A stretch of DNA of 51,566 nt from Nitrosopumilales archaeon. Its GTDB lineage: Archaea > Thermoproteota > Nitrososphaeria > Nitrososphaerales > Nitrosopumilaceae. Positions within the stretch are counted from its first letter, which is position 1, and each line of letters opens with the position of its first letter. The notes under the pieces are model-generated. The model searched no databases. It worked only from the letters and a program-made list of their open reading frames with translations, and was not told the DNA's origin. Position numbers and translations under genes: made by a program. The stretch lies in assembly GCA_016838825.1 (NCBI GenBank), contig JAEHKU010000005.1, forward strand, positions 1-51,566, written 5' to 3'. Below are positions 40,486 to 46,957 of the stretch, piece by piece.

Positions 40486-41391
40486 TTACAACCTGCATGA
40501 TGAAAGTATTTCAGATATCATTCTTGATGCTAGGTGTGAAGTTCTGTCCTTTATGTCATAGTTAGGGCAGACTTCCATAATATCCATACCAGCAATTCCA
40601 TTCTTCACAATAGATTTCATTAGATAAACAGCATCTACGTTTCTTAATCCTAATGGTACGGGTACTGAAACTCCTGGAGCAAAGGAAGGATCAACGCAGT
40701 CCATATCAAATGAGATGTAAACTTTGTTTCCCTTTACTATTTCAGCAATAGACTCTGAGATCTCTTTTACACCTTTTTCTGCAATCTCCATTGGAGTAAA
40801 TACTTTGATGTTAAATTTTTTCAGATTCTCTAACTCTTCTTGTTCTGGTGTTCTTATACCGATTTGTAAACTAGTCTTTATGTCAATATCTTGTAACACT
40901 TCATGAAAGACAGAACCATAGTAACCTGTGGTGGAGCTTACAAAGTCAGGATGCGCATCAAAATAAACAAGTGAGATTGGCCCAATTCTTTTTGATACAG
41001 ACTTGATAGCTTGGGTGGAAATTGAATGGTCACCACCTATTAACAAAGGTATTTTGGATTTTGAGATAATTTTTTCATATACCTCATCTATCTCATCTCT
41101 TTCTATGTTACCATAATCATATAATTTACAATGTCCCAATCCTGAAAATGGAACTCCCAATGACTTTTCCCCGTTACGAATGTACATATCTCGTATGACC
41201 GATATTTCACGAATTCTATCTGGGGCAGCTGAGGTTCCTTTTCTAAGTGCGTGAGATTGTGATTCATCAGGAACGCCAACTAGTACGATGTTAGAATCAT
41301 TAAAATCCTCAGTATTTGCCCAACAAATTTTCTTAACTGCCACACTTGACTTGTCTAAGGCATTATCAGGTATAGTGATCATGGAAAACAT
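40486..41391 (-). CDS. Arginase/agmatinase family ureohydrolase
   Basis: A manganese enzyme that hydrolyses arginine or agmatine to release urea. The 301-residue protein has the metal ligands GGDHS, DAHPD and SFDMDCVDP and the FAPGVSVPVPLG turn. The substrate (arginine, agmatine or another guanidino compound) cannot be decided from the motifs. Neighbouring proline degradation and the LOR/SDH protein elsewhere would fit ornithine metabolism; urea would also supply ammonia. Confidence 0.92.
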   Translation of the reverse strand: MFSMITIPDNALDKSSVAVKKICWANTEDFNDSNIVLVGVPDESQSHALRKGTSAAPDRIREISVIRDMYIRNGEKSLGVPFSGLGHCKLYDYGNIERDEIDEVYEKIISKSKIPLLIGGDHSISTQAIKSVSKRIGPISLVYFDAHPDFVSSTTGYYGSVFHEVLQDIDIKTSLQIGIRTPEQEELENLKKFNIKVFTPMEIAEKGVKEISESIAEIVKGNKVYISFDMDCVDPSFAPGVSVPVPLGLRNVDAVYLMKSIVKNGIAGMDIMEVCPNYDIKDRTSHLASRMISEILSSCRL

Positions 41392-41467
41392 TAGTTATAT
41401 ACACCCTAAAAATGCACGGATGGTAAATTTTCACAAGGTTTTCATTTAGGTACTAGAATTCTTTGGT

Positions 41468-41848
41468 ATGAAGCCTCAGTTTCTGGCCGACAAGCTCTTA
41501 CATTCAGATTCACACATTCGATTTGTAGCAATATCTAATATGGATGGAAACATACTTGCCTCAATTAATCGTGAGGGTATGAATAATATTCTTACTGAAG
41601 ACGAGACTGAAAAGTCACTTCAACGTGCAATAAGCTCATGGAATTCACGTCGTGAGCTTTTCGATAAGACAGGTGAGGGAAAGTATGCACTTGTTGTGTA
41701 TGAAAAACTAAAACGCATCACAATACCTATTGACAAGGAACATCTCATTTACATTACATTTGATTCTGATGGTAATAATAGAGACGTTGTGCAAGCTGTT
41801 CTAAATTCAAAACCAGGTCAAACATCCGAAGGCTTGAGTACAAGTTAA
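41468..41848 (+). CDS. Roadblock-like family protein, subgroup B
   Basis: A 126-residue subgroup B member: HIRFVAISNMDGNILASINR, EDETEKSLQRAISSWNSRRE, GEGKYALVVYEKLKRITIPI, EHLIYITFDSD. Subgroup B differs from A by the R-I-T-I/M-P motif in the fourth strand, the S-W-N-S-R-R/A-W-K-V-R helix end and G-K-Y before it. It is divergent from the arginase-like gene. Function unknown. Confidence 0.7.
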   Translation: MKPQFLADKLLHSDSHIRFVAISNMDGNILASINREGMNNILTEDETEKSLQRAISSWNSRRELFDKTGEGKYALVVYEKLKRITIPIDKEHLIYITFDSDGNNRDVVQAVLNSKPGQTSEGLSTS

Positions 41849-41856
41849 AAATTTAA

Positions 41857-41880
41857 GTTACATTTTATATAAAATGTAAC
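41857..41880. promoter_or_regulatory. 24-bp perfect palindrome with central TATA
   Basis: The half-site GTTACATTTTAT is repeated perfectly inverted over 24 bp, with the centre TTTATATAAA. It follows the stop of the subgroup B gene by 8 bases. It could be a strong hairpin terminator or a promoter with an operator overlapping TBP. The next 60 bases (41881-41945) are GC-richer with an imperfect inverted repeat around CATGGGCCCGGTCTCATG and could be a short transcript. Confidence 0.5.
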
Positions 41881-42002
41881 ATTGGATCTAGATTCAATTC
41901 GAACATGGGCCCGGTCTCATGGATTCGATTCAAGTAGGATTTGTTAAAATTAACAATTAGTTATACCAAGTAACGATTTTACTTATTCTTGGTTCTTAGG
42001 AT

Positions 42003-42215
42003 TTAGTATCTCGAAAACCTAAATGCCCTTTTTAGGGAATTAAGTCTGCTACCTTCAATTTTCGGTTTGTTTGCGCCCACTATCTTGAATACAGTAATGC
42101 CTGTTTCAGAGCTTTTGCCCTTAATTGCCCATTTACCGTTTTTCATATGATATGACTCTGGGTCAATAACTGATACCATTTTTCGTGCTTTTACATCGTA
42201 TGCTTGTATAGCCAT
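42003..42215 (-). CDS. DUF5679-like small protein lacking all zinc ligands
   Basis: A 70-residue protein starting MAIQAYDVKARKMVSVIDPE. It follows the pattern of a small zinc-ribbon family I know as DUF5679 (A-Y-C-V-K-C-R ... G-K-C-P-x-C-G-T). Here all four Cys positions are other residues: AYDVKAR and GKSSETGITVFKIVG. The strand pattern and the Y-H-M-K-N-G-K-W-A-I-K-G-K core are intact. I chose ATG 42215; a TTG 15 bases earlier would add little. The family link is from memory. Confidence 0.55.
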   Translation of the reverse strand: MAIQAYDVKARKMVSVIDPESYHMKNGKWAIKGKSSETGITVFKIVGANKPKIEGSRLNSLKRAFRFSRY

Positions 42216-42321
42216 TACTTTCCCGTGCAAAAAGGTGTATTACTAGAGTGGTGTAAAAAATTATTGATCTTATTTGGAAAAATTATTGGAGATTACTGAC
42301 TCTAAATGGTTGTCTTAAAGA

Positions 42322-42651
42322 ATGAACATAAGAAATAAAGGACTTGTACTGTCAAAAAATGGATTTAATCCCCACTTAATGTATGCAGAGCCCGAATTTA
42401 ACAAAAGAGCTGTTTTGCAATGCAGGGATAAAAATAAAAAAATAGCTATAAACTTTTGTAAGACTCCAGAAGGGTATATTGAGCTAAATTGGTGTAAAGA
42501 CTGTCTAGTAAAAAGAGCAGACAAAATAATAAAAGACCCATATTTACAACTCTGCACTGTCACATCTGATGATGAAACCATAACAAAGATGAATGTCTTA
42601 TTCACAAAATATGCACCGCCTAAAATAAAAATCAGTATTGTAAACATGTGA
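42322..42651 (+). CDS. Hypothetical protein, 109 residues
   Basis: A soluble protein starting MNIRNKGLVLSKNGFNPHLM with a CxxC pair (NWCKDCLVKRADKII) and single Cys earlier (AVLQCRD, INFCKTPEGY). The Cys and the middle WCKDC could bind a metal, but spacing does not fit a standard finger. It is followed after 3 bases by a very basic 33-residue frame. I do not recognise its family. Confidence 0.6.
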   Translation: MNIRNKGLVLSKNGFNPHLMYAEPEFNKRAVLQCRDKNKKIAINFCKTPEGYIELNWCKDCLVKRADKIIKDPYLQLCTVTSDDETITKMNVLFTKYAPPKIKISIVNM

Positions 42652-42654
42652 TGA

Positions 42655-42756
42655 ATGGGTACAGATTTAGACGATGAAATTAACGAAGATGGTTTTCCAA
42701 AGAAAAAACGTAGATACAAAAGCATTTACAAAAAAAGATACCGAGAGAAATCATGA
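42655..42756 (+). CDS. 33-residue basic microprotein
   Basis: MGTDLDDEINEDGFPKKKRR with a further KSIYKKRYREKS end: acidic first part and strongly basic second part. It starts 3 bases after the preceding gene's stop, which supports co-translation. No family recognised. Confidence 0.45.
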   Translation: MGTDLDDEINEDGFPKKKRRYKSIYKKRYREKS

Positions 42757-42831
42757 ATTGTAAATTCACTAACTAATACTCAAACCTAGATGTTCTGAAA
42801 TAGTAATTAAATAACTAAATAACAAACTGGA

Positions 42832-42859
42832 AAGTAACTTAACTCTTAGTAAGTTACTT
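42832..42859 (+). promoter_or_regulatory. 9-bp inverted repeat upstream of the HxlR gene
   Basis: AAGTAACTT and AAGTTACTT are perfect inverted copies separated by 10 bases. They lie 27 bases upstream of the TATTTAAG box (42886-42893) of the HxlR regulator gene. This position fits an operator for autoregulation or an activator site. Confidence 0.55.
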
Positions 42860-42960
42860 TTTAATATCCACTATAGAAAGGTAAGTATTTAAGTTAGGTT
42901 GAAGCCTTACTGATAGGTATTAAAAAATTGATTCAACCATCCAGCCAGGTATTGTCTCAA

Positions 42961-43335
42961 ATGAAGTGTTGCCCAATTGATAATACGTTCAAGATGATTG
43001 GCAAAAAGTTTACCATTCACATACTCCGAAATATGATGCTCCAAGAACAAACTAGGTTCAACCAATTCTTAGATTCCATTGAGAATATCAATCCGAAGAC
43101 GTTATCTGCGAGACTACGTGAAATGGAAAAAACAGGTCTAATAGAAAGACGAGTCTTTAATGAAACACCGATTCGTATAGAATACTTGTTAACGCAGAAA
43201 GGAAAAGCGTTACGGGCTATTATAGAGCAGATGGCAGCTTTTTCAATAAAGTACGAGTCTAGAACTGTATTTAAGGACAAAAAACCAAGAACACTACATC
43301 AGTTCCTTGGAGAAAATCCAACGGTGTTAAAGTAA
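42961..43335 (+). CDS. HxlR-type winged-helix regulator
   Basis: A 124-residue regulator from the ATG at 42961: MKCCPIDNTFKMIGKKFTIH, with the typical N-terminal CxxD pattern, recognition region ILRNMMLQEQTRFNQFLDSI, NPKTLSARLREMEKTGLIER and the wing VFNETPIRIEYLLTQKGKAL. An in-frame TTG at 42928 would add 11 residues. The CC pair may sense redox or electrophiles as in HxlR/YodB relatives. An inverted repeat upstream could be its site. A Roadblock-like gene follows 42 bases later. Confidence 0.85.
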   Translation: MKCCPIDNTFKMIGKKFTIHILRNMMLQEQTRFNQFLDSIENINPKTLSARLREMEKTGLIERRVFNETPIRIEYLLTQKGKALRAIIEQMAAFSIKYESRTVFKDKKPRTLHQFLGENPTVLK

Positions 43336-43377
43336 GTTTCAGAAAGCTTTATCATATATCGCGATCGCAGACTTTGT

Positions 43378-43725
43378 ATGGGATCTATAAGACTCATAGA
43401 TAAAGTAATGATGGTTAGTCCATCAATTCGCATTGCAACAGTATGTACTATGAATGGCAAGATAATCCACACTGCACGACGCAAAGTTATAAAAAATAGA
43501 CTTTCTCCTAGTGAAAGTAGACGAGCTTTAGCGTCAGCAGTCAAAGCTTGGAAAGTAAGAAACGCAACTTCACGCAAGATTGGTAAAGGCAAGTATGTTA
43601 TTGCTGAATATGAAAAGGTAAAGCGAATTACTATGCCGGTTGGCCGAAATTTACTTTATGTAACTACATCACCCAACGCTGATCACAATAGGATAATACG
43701 AAGACTACGTCAATTAAAGGCATAA
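43378..43725 (+). CDS. Roadblock-like family protein, subgroup B
   Basis: A 115-residue basic paralogue: SIRIATVCTMNGKIIHTARR, LSPSESRRALASAVKAWKVR, IGKGKYVIAEYEKVKRITMP, GRNLLYVTTSPN, then a basic last helix (RIIRRLRQLKA). It is rich in Arg and Lys, unlike the acidic subgroup A members. It lies between the HxlR gene and the next family member on the same strand. Function is unknown. Confidence 0.68.
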   Translation: MGSIRLIDKVMMVSPSIRIATVCTMNGKIIHTARRKVIKNRLSPSESRRALASAVKAWKVRNATSRKIGKGKYVIAEYEKVKRITMPVGRNLLYVTTSPNADHNRIIRRLRQLKA

Positions 43726-43816
43726 AATAATTGCCGTTTCCATTATACTTTTTTTATTTTTGTTCTTAGTGCACAACAATAATTTTAATAATTGATACTT
43801 ACAATATGAACAGTCT

Positions 43817-44218
43817 ATGGATTATAGTAAAATTTGTAATGAAATACTGAAAATCAATCCGAAAATTCGATTTGCCGGCGTGTATGATACTATCAACGGG
43901 GAGGTTTACAATAAGGTACATGATGGAGTTAAAATTCTATTTACCAAGGAACAAAGCAAAACTTCTATGATAAAGGCCTATGGTAGATGGAAAAGTCGTA
44001 GGCACTTGGTAGAAATCATTGGTGAACCGGTTTACACTATGACCAAGTATGCTAAAATAAATCGTATCACTATGCCTTGTGGAAAAAACGGTTTACTAAT
44101 GATAAGTACAGAAGTTGATCTTGAACCTCATGAAATAATTAATGATATTTTGAAAATAGAAGAAAAATTTGCGGACAAAGAAGGATATGCAGCTCGTACG
44201 TCCCAAATGAATTTCTAA
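43817..44218 (+). CDS. Roadblock-like family protein, intermediate member
   Basis: A 133-residue paralogue that joins features of both subgroups: MDYSKICNEILKINPKIRFA resembles subgroup A (MDYENLCNKIKNL then RIRFAG), and AYGRWKSRRHLVEI, TKYAKINRITMPCGKNGLLM resembles subgroup B. A tail of about 25 residues (EEKFADKEGYAARTSQMNF) extends past the fold. It precedes the KaiC-like gene by 64 bases on the same strand, so the two may be co-expressed. Confidence 0.7.
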   Translation: MDYSKICNEILKINPKIRFAGVYDTINGEVYNKVHDGVKILFTKEQSKTSMIKAYGRWKSRRHLVEIIGEPVYTMTKYAKINRITMPCGKNGLLMISTEVDLEPHEIINDILKIEEKFADKEGYAARTSQMNF

Positions 44219-44282
44219 AAAGAAAAATCTGTATTCACATGAGTCGAAAAAATCTTAAAGCGTTTTACCTTTTTAAAAAATA

Positions 44283-45320
44283 ATGGGAAAAACTATATCA
44301 AAATCTATATCCATAGAGGGTGACATAGAATCAGTATATGATTCTGTGTTAAAGAAAATAACAGTACTAGATTACGTTGAGTCATCATCAGTTTGGCCAT
44401 CAAAAATTGAATTCAAGAGAGGAAAAGGCGGTCTGTTTGCTAAGAGTCTTTTAGAAGTTAAAACTACATTGAAAGTTTCACTTGAACAAGTATCAGATCA
44501 TATCAATATTTCGTTTGAGTACAGCTTTTCATTACCTTCTTCCTTTGTTGACAAGGATGATAATGAGATTAATAAAGAGTTCATGAAGATAAAACAAGAA
44601 CTATCGACCACAGATGTTCCAAGCATAGACTTTGATCCTACAAAATTGTCATTTGGAGTAAAGATAATTGATAACACGTTGTATGGTGGAATACCAAAAA
44701 ATTCTGTTACAGTGATTACATCACCTGCATGTAAAGAAAAGGAAATTATGGTAAGCAAGTTTGTTGAAACTGGCCTGAATAAAGACGAGATCGTTGTTTA
44801 TGTTTCTAGCAATGATAAAATTTTACAGGACAAAAATTCAATTCAAAATCAAAAATTTTACACAATCATTTGTAATGCTAAGGTAGAGGTTAGAAGGACT
44901 TCTGAAGTAAGCTCTAAGAATAAAATCAAGGTGGGAAGTGTGGAACAGTTAAACCCACTTTCTTATGCCCTACAAACAGTACTGAATAATATTTCAGATG
45001 CTAATGATGATGAAAAACCAAAAAGATTGATCTTGGATATCGTATCAGATGTATTACTTTTTAATCAATCCTTAACTACGAGAAAATGGCTTGGTGAAAC
45101 AATCACCAAGTTCAATGCGAAAAATTTCACTGTTCTTACAACTCTTAATCCAAAAATGCATTCTACTGAAGATGTACAAGTGCTGCTTGATCTTTTTGAT
45201 GGACAAATTGATCTTTACGAAAAAGATTCTGAAACTAGCTCAAAAATGTACATGAAAATAAAAAGACTCAAAGATAACAAATTCTCCGATAAAGAAATCA
45301 CATTAACTAAAAACTTGTGA
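44283..45320 (+). CDS. KaiC/RecA-like domain protein with degenerate P-loop
   Basis: A 345-residue protein with an N-terminal beta-rich domain (residues 1-105) of unknown type and a KaiC-like domain from about 115. The lead-in FGVKIIDNTLYGGIPKNSVT matches KaiC, but the Walker A is ITSPACKEKE (145-154) in place of ITGxPGTGKT. Lys153 may align with the P-loop Lys while the Gly residues and Thr are lost. Walker B-like RLILDIVSD has Asp251. ATP hydrolysis is unlikely. Placement among Roadblock-like genes suggests a regulatory or scaffold role. Confidence 0.7.
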   Translation: MGKTISKSISIEGDIESVYDSVLKKITVLDYVESSSVWPSKIEFKRGKGGLFAKSLLEVKTTLKVSLEQVSDHINISFEYSFSLPSSFVDKDDNEINKEFMKIKQELSTTDVPSIDFDPTKLSFGVKIIDNTLYGGIPKNSVTVITSPACKEKEIMVSKFVETGLNKDEIVVYVSSNDKILQDKNSIQNQKFYTIICNAKVEVRRTSEVSSKNKIKVGSVEQLNPLSYALQTVLNNISDANDDEKPKRLILDIVSDVLLFNQSLTTRKWLGETITKFNAKNFTVLTTLNPKMHSTEDVQVLLDLFDGQIDLYEKDSETSSKMYMKIKRLKDNKFSDKEITLTKNL

Positions 45321-45343
45321 ATTAATTAGCAGTTGAATTTTCA

Positions 45344-45475
45344 ATGTCGTATAGTGGGAAGGTGAACTTTAGTAGTTTTCCAATGGGCGAAAACATTCTT
45401 CATATATCTAGTGAAAGAGAGATTGATTTCAAAAAAATTCCCTTTGAAATTCTAAAGATAATCAAAAGAATATAA
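45344..45475 (+). pseudogene. Half-length fragment of a Roadblock-like family protein
   Basis: A 43-residue frame, MSYSGKVNFSSFPMGENILH plus ISSEREIDFKKIPFEILKII, aligns without gaps to the last part of the 31416 protein (MSYRDIVIFSFPLDDDVLFV, then TAEKEIDFSKTAFKILELI). No N-terminal half is found upstream, where the KaiC-like gene ends 24 bases away. It is either a remnant of a truncated copy or a stand-alone half domain with an ATG. The intact reading frame leaves both open. Confidence 0.6.
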
Positions 45476-45498
45476 AATCCAGTTTTAATGAAAACTTT

Positions 45499-45792
45499 AT
45501 GACAAGTTCCTTCCAAAAGGTCTTACCAAATCTTTCAGGAGAACCAGGATGTCGTTTAGCTTGGGAGGTTGATGGAGAAGAAAAAGTCATTTACCTACGT
45601 AAGGACGAGTTTGATAAACTCGATGACATGCTTTCTAGTAACACTGATGGTAAGATTGATCTAGAAGGCGAAAATTGCTATATCAAAATAGATTCAAAGT
45701 CTACCCAAATTTTTATTGATGATGAAAAGCCTCTTCTTGTAGATAATAATACCATAAAAGGAAAAATTGCTGAGTTTGTTACAAAAATCTAA
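45499..45792 (+). CDS. Hypothetical acidic protein, 97 residues
   Basis: An acidic, beta-rich protein (GCRLAWEVDGEEKVIYLRKD, GENCYIKIDSKSTQIFIDDE) starting MTSSFQKVLPNLSGE and ending with a helix (IKGKIAEFVTKI). It lies 23 bases after the Roadblock-like fragment and 58 before the J-domain protein, all on the same strand. I do not recognise it. Its last strands faintly recall the family fold but this is not strong enough to count as a member. Confidence 0.6.
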   Translation: MTSSFQKVLPNLSGEPGCRLAWEVDGEEKVIYLRKDEFDKLDDMLSSNTDGKIDLEGENCYIKIDSKSTQIFIDDEKPLLVDNNTIKGKIAEFVTKI

Positions 45793-45850
45793 ACCAAAAT
45801 TCTAAGAACAATATTTAATTACTAATAAGAAAAGAACCAATCCTTAGTCT

Positions 45851-46519
45851 ATGATAAAGATATCTACAATTGTTCTTGTTGTCAGTGCTGTGATGATCAT
45901 AATGTATACTCCAGACCAAATTATGGGCCAAAGTAACGAATCCAATTTACAAATGCCAGAAACTGAAGGTGATACGGGTTTTGTATGGTACGAAAATTAT
46001 ACTAAAGGTTTAATTTTTACTGCTATTTTTATTGGAGTGCTTCTAGCTCTAGAGGTTTTCCCAAAAAGATCCTTCGCAAAAAAACTTGAGTCTTACAAGC
46101 ACTTTGAACATGGTTTTTCAGTGGCAGGTAATTATTACTCAGCGGCAAAAAATAATATTAGTAATACCAAGGATAACGTTGAACATAATTCTGACGAGTT
46201 TGTATATTCCAATGTTCAAGATTTTAAATCGGCAAAAAAAACTTCCCAAAATTATAATCAAGCACGTAGTCACACTTTTGATGAAAGCAAATTCGATGAG
46301 AGTACGTATAGATTGAATCGAGACTTTGATTCTGACATTAAAAGATGTTTTGAAGTCTTGGGTGTACCAGAAACGGCTTCTCCAAATGAGATAAAGATTG
46401 CGCGTGATAAAATGATATTATGTTGGCATCCTGATCGAAATAAATCTGCTATTGCTGAATCTATTGTGATGAAGACCAACGAGGCATACAGCCAGCTGAA
46501 AAAAGCTGGTAGATGTTAA
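45851..46519 (+). CDS. Membrane protein with C-terminal J-domain
   Basis: A 222-residue protein with a signal or first membrane segment (STIVLVVSAVMIIMYTP), a second helix (GLIFTAIFIGVLLALEVFP), a polar Asn/Ser-rich linker and a C-terminal J-domain (about residues 162-222: KRCFEVLGVPETASPNEIKI, HPD at 193-195). A J-domain on the cytoplasmic side would recruit DnaK. The location of the J-domain at the C-terminus is unusual for archaea DnaJ. Function of the linker is unknown. Confidence 0.82.
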   Translation: MIKISTIVLVVSAVMIIMYTPDQIMGQSNESNLQMPETEGDTGFVWYENYTKGLIFTAIFIGVLLALEVFPKRSFAKKLESYKHFEHGFSVAGNYYSAAKNNISNTKDNVEHNSDEFVYSNVQDFKSAKKTSQNYNQARSHTFDESKFDESTYRLNRDFDSDIKRCFEVLGVPETASPNEIKIARDKMILCWHPDRNKSAIAESIVMKTNEAYSQLKKAGRC

Positions 46520-46588
46520 TTTCTTGATTATTTTCCAACCTGTAGAAATTATAGAGTTAATTTGTTCAAAAAAAAAAGAGTAAAGAAT

Positions 46589-46840
46589 CTAGTGTATTAA
46601 TTCGTGTTTTTTCTCTAGATTCATGATTTTTTTTGCAAGACCGTCTATTAACAGTCTGACCTCTTGGTTATCTTGGTCTAGTTCTGCAAAGGTTTTCCCT
46701 GTATTACCTAGCCCTAGTGTTGTTGGATCTTCGCCAAAAAGTGAATACCTTCTAAGTACAGGAAACAAGCCCACTACTGCTGAAATTAGCGCAAGGGCTA
46801 TTCCAGATATCAGAGCTCTTTGTATGAAACCCATTTTCAT
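46589..46840 (-). CDS. Small membrane-anchored hypothetical protein
   Basis: An 83-residue protein with one N-terminal helix (ALISGIALALISAVVGLFPVL) and a soluble part with a heptad-like end (TFAELDQDNQEVRLLIDGLA, KKIMNLEKKHELIH). It lies convergent to the J-domain gene (69 bases). I do not recognise its family. Confidence 0.68.
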   Translation of the reverse strand: MKMGFIQRALISGIALALISAVVGLFPVLRRYSLFGEDPTTLGLGNTGKTFAELDQDNQEVRLLIDGLAKKIMNLEKKHELIH

Positions 46841-46957
46841 ATTGAAATTAAACCAAGTTCTGAATATAAGGCGCGCGTAGAAATGATAAATTGTTCATTT
46901 TTTGATCAAAACTAATTAGAATGGTTTTACAGAATCTTATAAAAAATTAGATCAAGT

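Noticed and set aside
42315-42725. 136-residue minus-strand frame opposite 42322-42651
   Set aside because: The frame runs through two plus-strand genes with better composition; its hydrophobic content is an antisense effect.
45499-45792. Ninth Roadblock-like family member
   Set aside because: The beta-rich pattern is suggestive, but it lacks the IRFAG and F-P or R-I-T-x-P motifs, so it is left as a hypothetical protein.
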